Below are positions 48,684 to 58,521 of a stretch of 64,000 nucleotides of DNA, piece by piece. The notes under the pieces are model-generated. The model was given only the letters and a program-made list of their open reading frames with translations. It was not told where the DNA came from and searched no databases. The translations under genes and the position numbers were made by a program. Position 1 is the stretch's first letter, and each line of letters opens with the position of its first letter. Origin of the DNA: Clostridiales bacterium (GTDB taxonomy: Bacteria > Bacillota_A > Clostridia > Saccharofermentanales > Saccharofermentanaceae); assembly GCA_024695545.1 (NCBI GenBank), contig JAILHZ010000002.1, positions 62,001-126,000 on the forward strand, given 5' to 3'.

Positions 48684-51035
48684 TCACGAATCAAAATAGT
48701 AATCCATTTTCCAGTCCGAATCTGTGACTGATAGAAGTACGCAGCCCCGTTCATCCGTCCGAAAATACGGTATTTCATAGGTAACGAGACGTTCCAGGAC
48801 TTCCCTTGACGGGTGTCCGTAATGATTATACCCTACACTGATTAGTGCCGCATCTATTTTTTTATTTTTCAGAAAAGCACCCGAGGTCGAAAACCGGCTT
48901 CCGTGATGAGCCACTTTAAGAACGGAAAGATCAGCTAAAGTTTCCTTAGGAAGTGATTTTTCAGCCTCTGAGGAAACATCACCCGTAAAGAGCACTCTTG
49001 ATCTGAACATCTTACAGAGAATCACCATTGAATCATCATTCCCGCCGTCTATAGGATCAGACGGCCATACTATTTCAAAGGAAAGGTCATCATCTATAGT
49101 AACGCAGTCTCCTTGTTTCAGAATGTTTAAATCTTCAGGAAGATCCCTGAAAACCATCCTCAGCTGATCCATCTCATGACTCTCTCCCCAAAATGACGCA
49201 TAGAGCCTGCTTATCTTCCCTGATTGCCATAATTCAATGATTCCGGCAATATGGTCTGAATCAAGATGGGATATAAAAGCCAGGTCGATCCTGCTGATAT
49301 TCAGGTATTCCATCACTTTTCGAATCTTCTCACCGCTCCCCTTGTTTCCGCCATCCACCAGAATATTCATGTTTCTATGACAGATCAGTGCACAGTCTCC
49401 CTGTCCAACATCGAGGAAATATATGTAAGACCTTTTCTCACGAATAAAGGTGCTTCGGACAATTATCACAAAAGAAGCGCAAACGGCTGCAAATGCAAGT
49501 ATCTTCCTTCTGAACCCGCAACGGACAAGAAGCATGAGCATCAGACAGGCAAAAAGGATAAGGCCGGCAACCGGAACATGCCTGATCGAGATCCTTCCCG
49601 GCACATTCATCGAACCGATATCGGCCATTGCTTTCAGCATCGATACAAGCCCGGATATCGGAACGAACAGCACTTTATGAAGGAACTGAACGGGAATAAG
49701 CGAACAGAACACTGTAAGAATCAGTCCGAAACAGCAGATCACCTCTGTCGGAAAACCTGCAAACACAACAATCAGTATAGTTAACGGCGAAATCGAGTTC
49801 CCCATAAGAAACAGAGTCGGAAGCATCCCAAGCTGCGCGCAGATAAAGCAGGAAACCGCAGTGCGCAGTTCTTCCGGGATATGCGGAAACCACGTCTTCA
49901 CCCTTCTGTCGGCTCTTTGATGGAAAGCCAGTATGGAAAAGGTCGCAGAATACGAAAGCAGCAGACCGGTAGAAAACACCGAGAAAGGATCGATGATCAG
50001 GAGAATCAGACCGCTCAGGGCACAGGCCGACAAACGGTCAATACATCTGGCGCCGAATGAAAGATAACCGATAATAATATACATCAGGATACTTCGGAAG
50101 GCCGCGCCTCCCCATCCGGTAACAAATCCGAAAAGGACGAAAAACACGGTAAGTATGGTCATTTTGTGTTTCCCGCGGAATAACAGCATAGTTATAGCCC
50201 CGATCGTTGCAGCAAAATACCCTACATGAGCACCGGAAACAACGAGAATGTGTGAAAGATTGCTACTTTTAAAAGAATCCTTTACTTCCCCGGTAAGATG
50301 GGAATCATCACCTACGATCAGTGCCGACAGAAGTGCTGCGGTATCTTCATCTGTTGCATTCCGCCATATATCATAAAACACCTTTCTTATTCCCGACCCG
50401 AGATTATATCCCATACATACAGGTGATCTGCCGTGTTCAACCGTGAAAACACTGACATTATCTGCTTTTCTTACAATTCCCTTGCGAAGATAGTAGGAAC
50501 GCACGTCAAAATCTCCCGGGTTTCCCTTGGTATAGATCGGCGAAAGTCTTCCTTTGACATTGAGGATATCCCCATATCTGTATGTGGAATCCGTAAGGAA
50601 TATAACCTTCTCGCCGTCATCGAGACGAAGAGCAATATTCTTGTAGCCGTCATCTGAGGCATTCACAGAAATAATACGGGCATTTCCCTGGTAATATGCC
50701 GCAAACGACAGCCGTTCCACATGATTACCGTATAAGGCAAAACCGATCAGGAAAGCACTGAAACCGACAGACCCGGCCAACATCGTCACCAGATCCGGAA
50801 AATGCCGTCCTTCTGAACTTCCGTAAAGGAAAAACAGTATCCCGACAGAAAAAGATGCCAGACACCAGACAAAAGGAGCACAGTAATACCCGAGATACGC
50901 ACCTGAAACACACATCAGAAGCACAAAGACAAGCGGTCTTCTTAAACTTGTCCGGGCTACCGTTCTCAGCCATTTGGGTACAGTAAACCCTCGATATAAA
51001 TGATCATGGCATATCCCGGAGATACTAAGTCGCAT
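48684..51035 (-). CDS. comEC: ComEC/Rec2 DNA uptake channel
   Basis: 783 aa. N-terminal helices and an OB-like domain (residues 130-190), a competence membrane domain with LSHILVVSGAHVGYFAAT and WGGAAFRSILMYI, then a C-terminal metallo-beta-lactamase domain (FLDVGQGDCALICHRN, FISHLDSDHIAGIIE, VLFTGDVSSEAEK). It passes single-stranded DNA across the membrane in transformation. No comEA or comEB lies directly upstream, so competence as a process is not shown. Confidence 0.92.
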   Translation of the reverse strand: MRLSISGICHDHLYRGFTVPKWLRTVARTSLRRPLVFVLLMCVSGAYLGYYCAPFVWCLASFSVGILFFLYGSSEGRHFPDLVTMLAGSVGFSAFLIGFALYGNHVERLSFAAYYQGNARIISVNASDDGYKNIALRLDDGEKVIFLTDSTYRYGDILNVKGRLSPIYTKGNPGDFDVRSYYLRKGIVRKADNVSVFTVEHGRSPVCMGYNLGSGIRKVFYDIWRNATDEDTAALLSALIVGDDSHLTGEVKDSFKSSNLSHILVVSGAHVGYFAATIGAITMLLFRGKHKMTILTVFFVLFGFVTGWGGAAFRSILMYIIIGYLSFGARCIDRLSACALSGLILLIIDPFSVFSTGLLLSYSATFSILAFHQRADRRVKTWFPHIPEELRTAVSCFICAQLGMLPTLFLMGNSISPLTILIVVFAGFPTEVICCFGLILTVFCSLIPVQFLHKVLFVPISGLVSMLKAMADIGSMNVPGRISIRHVPVAGLILFACLMLMLLVRCGFRRKILAFAAVCASFVIIVRSTFIREKRSYIYFLDVGQGDCALICHRNMNILVDGGNKGSGEKIRKVMEYLNISRIDLAFISHLDSDHIAGIIELWQSGKISRLYASFWGESHEMDQLRMVFRDLPEDLNILKQGDCVTIDDDLSFEIVWPSDPIDGGNDDSMVILCKMFRSRVLFTGDVSSEAEKSLPKETLADLSVLKVAHHGSRFSTSGAFLKNKKIDAALISVGYNHYGHPSREVLERLVTYEIPYFRTDERGCVLLSVTDSDWKMDYYFDS

Positions 51036-51111
51036 GATGTATTACTCCTCCAAACAAATGGTAAGAGTATTCTATGGTATATGGGTTTATCCATGGGGAT
51101 AGTTTTTTCGA

Positions 51112-51150
51112 CAAAAAATGACAAAACGACGAAGTTTCGTCGTTCTGTCA
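51112..51150 (-). terminator. Terminator of engB
   Basis: On the minus strand, TGACAGAACGACGAA and TTCGTCGTTTTGTCA form a 15-bp stem with one mismatch-type pair, followed by TTTTTTG. Confidence 0.92.
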
Positions 51151-51156
51151 TCAATT

Positions 51157-51771
51157 TCACTCTGCATCGGATTCGAGTTCATCCTTAAGATACTCTTCTA
51201 TGCCCGCCCGAAGGTCATCCAGGCCGATCTTCTTATCTGCGGAAACCGCATAACAGCGGGCATTCTCTTGGAAATCCAGGATCTTCGAGAATACGGACAA
51301 TTGCCGGCGGATCTGTGCCTTTGAAAGCTTATCGCACTTGGTAAATACGAGAAAATACGGGATCCCGCTCTGATTCATATACTCAAGCATGCGGACGTCA
51401 TCTTTAGAGGGTTCATGACGGATATCGATCAGATGAAGCACCAGAGAAAACTTTCTGCCGGACACGAAATACTGGTCACAGAGTTTATTAAACTTCTCTT
51501 TTACATCCTTGGAAGCCTTGGCATATCCGTATCCCGGAAGATCAGCAAAGTACAGTTTGTTATCTACATTGAAATATACGACCATACGGGTCTTACCGGG
51601 TGTTGCGGACACACGTGCCAGTTTTCTGTTATCCGCAAGTGCATTGATCAGGGATGACTTTCCGACATTCGACTTCCCGGAAAACACGATTTCGGGACGG
51701 TCAGAGGGCGGACAGGCCTTCAAATCGGACGCAACGCCCCAAAATGTAGTATTTCTGTACTGTATAGCCAT
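51157..51771 (-). CDS. engB: Ribosome biogenesis GTPase EngB/YsxC
   Basis: 204 aa. G1 is FSGKSNVGKSSLINAL, G2 region SATPGKTRMVVYF, G3 FADLPGYGYAK, G4 FTKCDKL, and the C-terminal AVSADKKIGLDDL. It takes part in large-subunit assembly. It is divergent from the PRPP synthetase pair, with GGAGGG before the ATG. Confidence 0.95.
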   Translation of the reverse strand: MAIQYRNTTFWGVASDLKACPPSDRPEIVFSGKSNVGKSSLINALADNRKLARVSATPGKTRMVVYFNVDNKLYFADLPGYGYAKASKDVKEKFNKLCDQYFVSGRKFSLVLHLIDIRHEPSKDDVRMLEYMNQSGIPYFLVFTKCDKLSKAQIRRQLSVFSKILDFQENARCYAVSADKKIGLDDLRAGIEEYLKDELESDAE

Positions 51772-51984
51772 GTCTTCCCTCCCGGAATTTTTCTACATGA
51801 TAACACAACCCCGGTACTTTTCAAAAATGACGGAAATTATCGCAAATCTTTTTTATATGCATTTTACCTATATATCGTACTTTTTTTTCAGAGAATTCTC
51901 AAAAGTTTACAGTACAAAAAAAACAGGAATAGCGTTATACTAATTTTGTGGCTCGAAGCTATATCGTTTATACGGAGGGGTGCT

Positions 51985-53235
51985 ATGCCGGAAAACATGT
52001 CTTCAGTAAATACAGCAGACTCCACAGGATCTACTGAATCTACTGAATCCAACGATTATCGTGGCTATTTACTGGAACCGTTCGGACCGATTGGGATCAT
52101 TTCGCATACCTCTAATGAGGCATTTGTCCGTCAGGTAAACGATCTTATTTTCGAAAAAAGGCTGAAGAAACAGCAGGAGAATTATAGTCCTTATGTAAAC
52201 AGCGCAGGCTATTTACGTAGGGATTTTACTATTAAAGCGACGATCACCCGTTTTGAGACCGGTGAAGGAAAAGTTACCCTGAATCAGACTGTCAGAGGTC
52301 ATGATATCTTCATCATTTCCGATGTACTCTCTCACGAAGAGACTTTTACGCTTTCCGGCGTTCCCCACTATGCAAGCCCGGACGATCACTTCCGTGATCT
52401 TCTGCGAATCATTATGGCAGTCAGTGGCAAAGCCCGCCGTATCAACGTAATCATGCCTTTCCTTTACGAAGGCCGTCAGGATCACTGCATTTCCAGAGAA
52501 TCTCTGGACTGTGCCCAGATGCTGAAAGATCTTTACAACCTCGGTGTGGCTAACTTAATCATCTTCGATCCGCATGATCCGCGTATCGTCAACGCGGTAC
52601 CTCTCATGGGCATCGAGCTTCCTACATCAGCTTATAAGATTATCAGCACCTTGATTTCCAAGAATCCGGGGCTTCACATCGATAAAGACAACCTGATGAT
52701 CATCTCTCCGGATGAAATGGCCGTTTCCCGTGCCATCTTCTATGCTTCCATGCTTGAAGTTCCGCTGGGACTCTTCTACAGAGACCGTGACTACACGCAG
52801 GTCGACGAAGAAGGTAATCACCCGATCAAGGAGTTCCGTTTCCTGGGCGATGATCCGGCAGGCAAAGACGTTCTTATCGTAGACGATATGATCAATTCCG
52901 GTAACACCATGATCCGTACTGCACGGGTCCTTCATGAGAAGGGTGCCAGAAACATCTTCTGCGCTGCACCATTCGGACTCTTCACTGATGGTCTTGAGCC
53001 ATTTAACGAAGCACATGCAAGGGGTGAGATCACACAGGTCTACTGCACTAACCTCACCTACCGTCCGAAGGAGCTTTTCGAGACGAAGTGGTTTGCCGAA
53101 GTAAATATGTACCCGTATGTAGCACGACTAATTGATGCTATCAACGTAGATGAATCGATTGGAAAACTGATTACACCGATCGAGAAGTTTAATTCCCTTC
53201 TCGGTCAAATGCGTATAGAAGAACTGATGAGTTAA
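51985..53235 (+). CDS. prs: Ribose-phosphate pyrophosphokinase paralogue 1, possibly catalytically altered
   Basis: 416 aa from ATG 51985 (GGAGGG 6 bases upstream). A Ser/Thr-rich N terminus precedes the two-domain PRPP synthetase fold. Residues expected for catalysis differ from paralogue 2: the flexible-loop KRR is RDR (FYRDRDYTQV, codons at 52780-52788), and the ATP-binding RQ loop reads RQDHCISRES. The PRPP loop VLIVDDMINSGNTMIRTA and FDPHDPRIVNAVP are kept. It might be a regulatory subunit of paralogue 2, by analogy to PRPP synthetase-associated proteins, but activity cannot be excluded. 26 bp before paralogue 2. A -10-like TATACT lies at 51936-51941. Confidence 0.88.
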   Translation: MPENMSSVNTADSTGSTESTESNDYRGYLLEPFGPIGIISHTSNEAFVRQVNDLIFEKRLKKQQENYSPYVNSAGYLRRDFTIKATITRFETGEGKVTLNQTVRGHDIFIISDVLSHEETFTLSGVPHYASPDDHFRDLLRIIMAVSGKARRINVIMPFLYEGRQDHCISRESLDCAQMLKDLYNLGVANLIIFDPHDPRIVNAVPLMGIELPTSAYKIISTLISKNPGLHIDKDNLMIISPDEMAVSRAIFYASMLEVPLGLFYRDRDYTQVDEEGNHPIKEFRFLGDDPAGKDVLIVDDMINSGNTMIRTARVLHEKGARNIFCAAPFGLFTDGLEPFNEAHARGEITQVYCTNLTYRPKELFETKWFAEVNMYPYVARLIDAINVDESIGKLITPIEKFNSLLGQMRIEELMS

Positions 53236-53261
53236 TCTAGTAAGGAAGAGGAAAGAAAACT

Positions 53262-54497
53262 ATGACACCGATTTTGCAAGGCTCAGATGAAGGATCGTAC
53301 TCCCGTTATAACCAGTACGGCGCCAACCCGATGGCTCCGGTTGGTCCGATCGCTCTTGTTCCGTTAAAGGGCAGCGTGGAGTTTACCGACAAAGTAAACT
53401 GGTACTTAAGCACCAGAAGATCTGAGTATCAGGAGCAGGAATTCGTCAGCAAATACCCGGGATTCTACCGTAAGGATTACCGTATCGCCGTTGAGAATAC
53501 GAGATTCTCTTCCGGTGAAGGTAAGGCCGTTATCCAGAGCTCCGTTCGTGGTCACGACCTCTTCATTATCAGTGATGTAACCAATTTTTCCTGCACATAT
53601 AAGATGTTCGGTCAGGAGAACCACATGAGCCCGGACGATCACTATCAGGATCTCAAGAGAGTAATCTTGGCATGCTCCGGTAAAGCCCGTCGTATCAACG
53701 TAATCATGCCTTTCCTTTACGAAGGCCGTCAGCACAAGAGAAACTCCCGGGAGTCCCTTGACTGTGCTTTTGCACTCGAAGAGATCTACGGACTCGGCGT
53801 AGAGAACATCATTACCTTTGATGCTCACGACGAGCGCGTTGCCAACGCGATCCCGACTTCCGGCTTCGAGAGTCTTTCCGCAACATACCAGATCATCAAG
53901 GAGATGTACCGTTCCATCCCGGATCTTCACTTTACAGAAGACCGTTTCATGGTCATCAGCCCGGATGAAGGCGGTATCTCCCGTGCCATGTACTTTGCTT
54001 CTATTCTCGGCGTTCCGCTGGGTACATTCTATAAGAGAAGAGACTATACACGTGTCGTAAACGGCAAGAACCCGATCATCGCACATGAATTCCTCGGCGA
54101 GTCTGTTGAGGGTTACGATATCCTTATCGTCGATGATATGATTTCTTCCGGTGATTCCATGCTCGATATCGCCCGCGAGATGAAGAAGCGTGGAGCCAGA
54201 AATATCTACTGTGCCGTCACTTTCGGTCTTTTCACCGAGGGTATCGACAAGTTCAATGAAGCTTACGAGCAGGGTCTCATCTCGAAGGTATTTGCTACGA
54301 ACCTGATCTACAGAAGACCGGAACTCCTTGCAGCTCCGTGGTTTGCTGATGTAAATATGAGCAAGTTCGTTGCTCTTCTTATCGATGCGATCAATCACGA
54401 CTCTTCCCTCTCGAATCTTATCAAGCCGACCGAGAAGATCCGTAAACTTCTCGCTAGCAAGGGCGATCTTAAGAATCCTGAAGAACAGCAGTCCTGA
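53262..54497 (+). CDS. prs: Ribose-phosphate pyrophosphokinase paralogue 2
   Basis: 411 aa. It makes PRPP from ribose 5-phosphate and ATP, for nucleotides, histidine, tryptophan and NAD (pncB uses it). Retained motifs: RQHKRNSRESLDCAF, TFDAHDERVANAIP, KRR in FYKRRDYTRV (codons 54033-54041), and ILIVDDMISSGDSMLDIA. It is longer than classical Prs (about 315), as is common for this clostridial form. About half of its residues match paralogue 1 by eye, including the identical RRINVIMPFLYEGRQ. Confidence 0.93.
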   Translation: MTPILQGSDEGSYSRYNQYGANPMAPVGPIALVPLKGSVEFTDKVNWYLSTRRSEYQEQEFVSKYPGFYRKDYRIAVENTRFSSGEGKAVIQSSVRGHDLFIISDVTNFSCTYKMFGQENHMSPDDHYQDLKRVILACSGKARRINVIMPFLYEGRQHKRNSRESLDCAFALEEIYGLGVENIITFDAHDERVANAIPTSGFESLSATYQIIKEMYRSIPDLHFTEDRFMVISPDEGGISRAMYFASILGVPLGTFYKRRDYTRVVNGKNPIIAHEFLGESVEGYDILIVDDMISSGDSMLDIAREMKKRGARNIYCAVTFGLFTEGIDKFNEAYEQGLISKVFATNLIYRRPELLAAPWFADVNMSKFVALLIDAINHDSSLSNLIKPTEKIRKLLASKGDLKNPEEQQS

Positions 54498-54509
54498 CAG
54501 GTTTATCTC

Positions 54510-54887
54510 ATGGCCCAGAAGAAGTCTACTGCAACAAATCAAAGAAAATCCGCATCCGGCAGTTCTTCCGCAAAGAAAGGAACTGCCGCTTCCCGTTCTG
54601 CCCGTCCGATACCGAAGCCGCAGCCCCAGATCCCCGAAGAGAAAGAGCCTCTATACTCTGTAATCTGGTCTTATTCCTGGGGAAAAGCACTGTACCTTCT
54701 CTTAGGCATCCTTGTCCTGATCGGACTGGATCTTCTCATCGCCATGAACCACTATAACCTGTTTTTCACTGTTCTCGGAATCGAGATCATTGCCGCGATG
54801 CTGATCGGCTGGCTCGTTTGTCTGATTGTCGACCGCAGAAGACAGAGAGACCAGGCGGATGACGCCGTCGCCGAAGAAGAGGAATGA
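54510..54887 (+). CDS. Small two-helix membrane protein
   Basis: 125 aa. A lysine/serine-rich disordered N terminus (residues 1-45), then two membrane helices (LYLLLGILVLIGLDLLIA and FTVLGIEIIAAMLIGWLVCL) and an acidic end (AVAEEEE). No family recognised. It lies 12 bp after paralogue 2 of the PRPP synthetases and 3 bp before rqcH, so it is likely part of that operon. Confidence 0.75.
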   Translation: MAQKKSTATNQRKSASGSSSAKKGTAASRSARPIPKPQPQIPEEKEPLYSVIWSYSWGKALYLLLGILVLIGLDLLIAMNHYNLFFTVLGIEIIAAMLIGWLVCLIVDRRRQRDQADDAVAEEEE

Positions 54888-54890
54888 TCT

Positions 54891-56801
54891 ATGCCTCTAG
54901 ACGGTATCTCTACTGCCCTTCTTGCCAGCGAACTGAAAGAACGCCTGACAGATGCCAGGATCGATAAGATCTATCAGCCCGCACGCTTTGATATTTTCTT
55001 CACATTAAGGACGAAAGACGGCAACAGCAAGCTTCTGCTGAGCTGTGATCCGCAAAGTCCGCGTGTCCAGATCACGGAATCGATGCGCGAGAATCCCCAG
55101 ATGCCGCCGAACTTCTGCATGCTTTTAAGGAAGCACTTATCCGGCGCCCACATCATTGACGTGGAATGCCCGCAGTACGAGCGAATCATCATTATCTCTG
55201 TTTCAGTAACTGATGAACTCCATGACACATCCACCAAGAAACTGGTCATTGAGATGATGGGCCGATACAGTAACATCATCTTTCTGAATTCCGAGAACCG
55301 CATAATCGATGCACTCGTCCATGTTGATAACAGCACAAGCCGTGTCCGAGAAATCATGCCGGCAAGAATCTACGAAGCACCGCCTGCTCAGGGAAAGCTC
55401 ACTCCTGAAGCCGCACTTTCCATGGTAAAGGAAGGCAGTCTTCCGATTCTTCCCGACTCTCTTCACCGTCCTGTGGCAAAAGCACTTCTGGATTCACTTC
55501 TCGGATTCTCTCCGCTTCTGACTAACGATATCTGTTTCCAGGCGAAGATCGATCCGCGCGCTCCGCTCTCATCAATTACAACCGATCAGAACAGTGCACT
55601 AATTTCTGTCGTTTCCGGAATTCTGTCCGATATCTGCCATGGAAATGCCCACCCCACCGTTTTCTATATTGACGGTGAGCCGAAGGACTGGCATGCGCTT
55701 GCCCTGAAGGATGCCGGAATTCCTAAAGCCATGCCGACGATATCCTCTGCCATGGATCAGGTACAGATCTTTTCGGAACTCCGTGCCCGGTTCGAATCGA
55801 AGCGCCGCAATATCCGCTATATCTTAACTGCAGCATTTAACCATGCCTCAAAAAAGCTGTCGATCCATGAAGAAGATCTGCGTGAGACATCTGATGCCGA
55901 AAAGAAAAAGACCCAGGGCGAACTGGTGCTTGCCTATCAGTATCTGATTAAACCAGAAGACACATATCTGACGATCCCCGATTATCCCGACTTCGGCCAG
56001 ACCACAACTATTCCGCTCGAACCGAATATGACACCGTCTGAGCAGGGGCAACTCTATCTGAAACGTTACCGCAAGGAGATCAGTCGAAGAGAATCCGCTC
56101 AGCGTTTTATCGAATCCGAAAAGGATGAAGTCGACTATCTTGAGTCACTTCTCCATGAGCTCGATGCAGCAACCGAACCTGAAGACCTCGATGCTCTGAT
56201 ATACGAGATCAAGACTTCTCTTGCCTCCGAAAAAGAATCATCCGGCAGCAAAGACTGCGGCAATCAGGTCTACTACCCGGGACGGTCTAAATCCGGGAAA
56301 GCCTCTTCCCGTGCACTACGTCAGGCGGCACGCGCAGCTGCGGACAAAAAGAAAAAAGCAGGGAATGCAAAGAAGGATGAGGATCCTTCCCTTCCTAGAA
56401 AATATTATGTTGACGGCGGCCTGGAAGTGCTTTCCGGACGGAACAACCTACAAAATGACAACCTCACCTTCCATGTAGCATCCAAGGAAGATATCTGGTT
56501 CCATGCCAAAAAGATCCCGGGAACCCATGTCATACTCAGAACAAACGGAAAAACGCCTTCGGACAAAGCCATCACGGATGCCGCATCGATCGCAGCATAC
56601 TATTCACGCAGTAACAAGCCGTTTGCCGGTGAAAGATCCGAATCAAAGACTGAATATGACGTCCGCGTGGAGATCGACTACTGTCCGGTAAGTCATGTTA
56701 AGAAGATCCCGAAAGCAAAGCCCGGCATGGTGATTTATGAAGAATACAACACCCTTCTTGTCAGCGCGAAGCTTCCCAGGAATCAGGAAAAGAAGCAATA
56801 A
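54891..56801 (+). CDS. rqcH: Ribosome quality-control factor RqcH (NFACT family)
   Basis: 636 aa. NFACT-N domain at the start (MPLDGISTALLASELKERL), a helix-hairpin and coiled-coil region in the middle (residues about 285-460), and NFACT-R at the end (EDIWFHAKKIPGTHVILR). RqcH tags nascent chains on split 50S subunits with alanine. Older annotations call it a fibronectin-binding protein. Its 3' end overlaps queH, read in the opposite direction, by 41 bp. Confidence 0.94.
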   Translation: MPLDGISTALLASELKERLTDARIDKIYQPARFDIFFTLRTKDGNSKLLLSCDPQSPRVQITESMRENPQMPPNFCMLLRKHLSGAHIIDVECPQYERIIIISVSVTDELHDTSTKKLVIEMMGRYSNIIFLNSENRIIDALVHVDNSTSRVREIMPARIYEAPPAQGKLTPEAALSMVKEGSLPILPDSLHRPVAKALLDSLLGFSPLLTNDICFQAKIDPRAPLSSITTDQNSALISVVSGILSDICHGNAHPTVFYIDGEPKDWHALALKDAGIPKAMPTISSAMDQVQIFSELRARFESKRRNIRYILTAAFNHASKKLSIHEEDLRETSDAEKKKTQGELVLAYQYLIKPEDTYLTIPDYPDFGQTTTIPLEPNMTPSEQGQLYLKRYRKEISRRESAQRFIESEKDEVDYLESLLHELDAATEPEDLDALIYEIKTSLASEKESSGSKDCGNQVYYPGRSKSGKASSRALRQAARAAADKKKKAGNAKKDEDPSLPRKYYVDGGLEVLSGRNNLQNDNLTFHVASKEDIWFHAKKIPGTHVILRTNGKTPSDKAITDAASIAAYYSRSNKPFAGERSESKTEYDVRVEIDYCPVSHVKKIPKAKPGMVIYEEYNTLLVSAKLPRNQEKKQ

Positions 56802-57345
56802 TCTTCTCTTTGAACTCAGAATCCTCAAGCGAGTAGATACATCCGCAGTACTTCTGTCTGTATAACCCGTGTTCCCTGGCCATACTCTGTCCTTCGCGGA
56901 AATGCGGACGCCAGTCAAAGTAAGAAAACTTCACATCATACTTCTCCGCACAACGCTCGGCGATCATGCGGATCTTGTCATGCTGTTGGTATGGGCTGAC
57001 GAGAAGGCTCGTACCAAAAGAATCATACCCGTTTTCCTTCGCATATCGTGCTACATAGTCCATGCGGATCTCATAACACATATCACAACGGGAATCATAC
57101 TTCCCTTCCCAGACTTTCGAAAGCCAGTCATCCATACGGAAATCATCAGAATAAAGGCAGGAAAGCCCGTAGATTTCTCCCAGCTTGACGATCTGTTCTC
57201 TTCTTCTGTCAAATTCGAACTTCGGATGGATATTCGGGTTATAGTAGAGGACATCCAGCCGGATTCCGAGGGACAGAAGATCAGAGACCGGATACTCAGC
57301 GCACGGCGCACAGCATGCATGAAGAAGCATCTTGCCGTCACTCAT
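56761..57345 (-). CDS. queH: Epoxyqueuosine reductase QueH
   Basis: 194 aa. Cysteine motifs for the metal centre: [24 protein letters not shown] and [14 protein letters not shown]. It makes the last step of queuosine in tRNA, replacing QueG in anaerobes. Start overlaps ruvB by 8 bp, so it is the tail of the ruvCAB operon. Its end overlaps rqcH tail to tail. Confidence 0.93.
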   Translation of the reverse strand: MSDGKMLLHACCAPCAEYPVSDLLSLGIRLDVLYYNPNIHPKFEFDRRREQIVKLGEIYGLSCLYSDDFRMDDWLSKVWEGKYDSRCDMCYEIRMDYVARYAKENGYDSFGTSLLVSPYQQHDKIRMIAERCAEKYDVKFSYFDWRPHFREGQSMAREHGLYRQKYCGCIYSLEDSEFKEKIIASFPDSWEASR

Positions 57346-58465
57346 CGCTGCTTCCGCCTCCGATATCGATCACTTCATCGATAGAAATCTGAGAGGGATT
57401 ACTGTCATTCTTAGCAGACACGCCGAGTCCGTGCAGACGCTTATCCAGATCTGCCGGGCATGTAAGGCCCAGATGTTTCCATCCCTGCGGGGCAAGCACG
57501 CGTCCACGGGGAGTCTTTGCAATAAAACCACACTGCATCAGGAATGGTTCATAAACATCCTCAATCGTTCCGGCATCCTCGCCTGTGCAAGCCGCCAGCG
57601 TCTCAAGTCCAACAGGACCGCCCAGGAATTTCTCGGCAATCGTCGTCATAATGCGGCGGTCAGTAAGATCCAGACCCATCTCATCGATGGCCAGCTGATC
57701 AAGTCCGAATTCAGCAATCTCACGGTTGATCACGCCACCACCTCTCACCTCTGCAAAATCACGCAGACGCTTGAGAAGACGGATCGCAATTCGCGGAGTA
57801 CCTCTCGATCTTCCTGCAAGACAGTCAAGACCTTCTTCGTCAATTCCGATACCAAGGATATCCGCGTCTCTCTTGAGAATAACTTTCAGTTCATCCGGCT
57901 TATAAAGCTCCAGACGATGTACCATACCGAAACGGTCACGGAGCGGCGCAGAAAGCATGCCGGCTCTCGTCGTCGCACCAATCAGGGTAAAACGCGGAAG
58001 ATCCAGACGGATCGAACGTGCCGCAGGTCCCTTGCCGATCATAATATCCAGTGCAAAATCCTCCATCGCAGGATAGAGAACCTCTTCTACACTTCGGTTC
58101 AAACGGTGGATCTCATCAATAAACAGGACTTCTCTTTCCTGCAGGCTGGTAAGCAGTGCCGCAAGATCACCTGCTTTCTCAATCGCAGGTCCGGTGGTAA
58201 TACGGAGATTCACGCCCATCTCATTGGCAATAATACCCGCAAGAGTCGTCTTACCTAAGCCCGGCGGTCCGTAAAGAAGACAGTGGTCAAGTGCTTCACC
58301 GCGGCGCATGGCAGCCTCGATGAAGATCTTAAGATTATCCGTCACCTGTTTCTGCCCGGAATAATCCGCCCATGTCAAAGGACGCAGGCTCTTCTCATCC
58401 CGATCCTCGGGAAGGCGCTCTCTCGCTATCATACGCTCGTCTTGTTCAAAATCAGAAAACTCCAT
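57338..58465 (-). CDS. ruvB: Holliday junction helicase RuvB
   Basis: 375 aa from ATG 58465; a TTG at 58480 is open but less likely. It has a Walker A in [14 protein letters not shown], Walker B in [17 protein letters not shown], sensor [16 protein letters not shown], and a C-terminal winged helix ([19 protein letters not shown]). It drives branch migration with RuvA. Confidence 0.97.
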   Translation of the reverse strand: MEFSDFEQDERMIARERLPEDRDEKSLRPLTWADYSGQKQVTDNLKIFIEAAMRRGEALDHCLLYGPPGLGKTTLAGIIANEMGVNLRITTGPAIEKAGDLAALLTSLQEREVLFIDEIHRLNRSVEEVLYPAMEDFALDIMIGKGPAARSIRLDLPRFTLIGATTRAGMLSAPLRDRFGMVHRLELYKPDELKVILKRDADILGIGIDEEGLDCLAGRSRGTPRIAIRLLKRLRDFAEVRGGGVINREIAEFGLDQLAIDEMGLDLTDRRIMTTIAEKFLGGPVGLETLAACTGEDAGTIEDVYEPFLMQCGFIAKTPRGRVLAPQGWKHLGLTCPADLDKRLHGLGVSAKNDSNPSQISIDEVIDIGGGSSDE

Positions 58466-58521
58466 AATATTCCTGTCCAATCATCGATACAGCCGTCATT
58501 CACGGCCGATCTCATTATACC

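Noticed and set aside
53406..54542. 378-codon minus-strand frame over the second PRPP synthetase
   Set aside because: Shadow; a similar frame in the first paralogue only mirrors the shared coding sequence.
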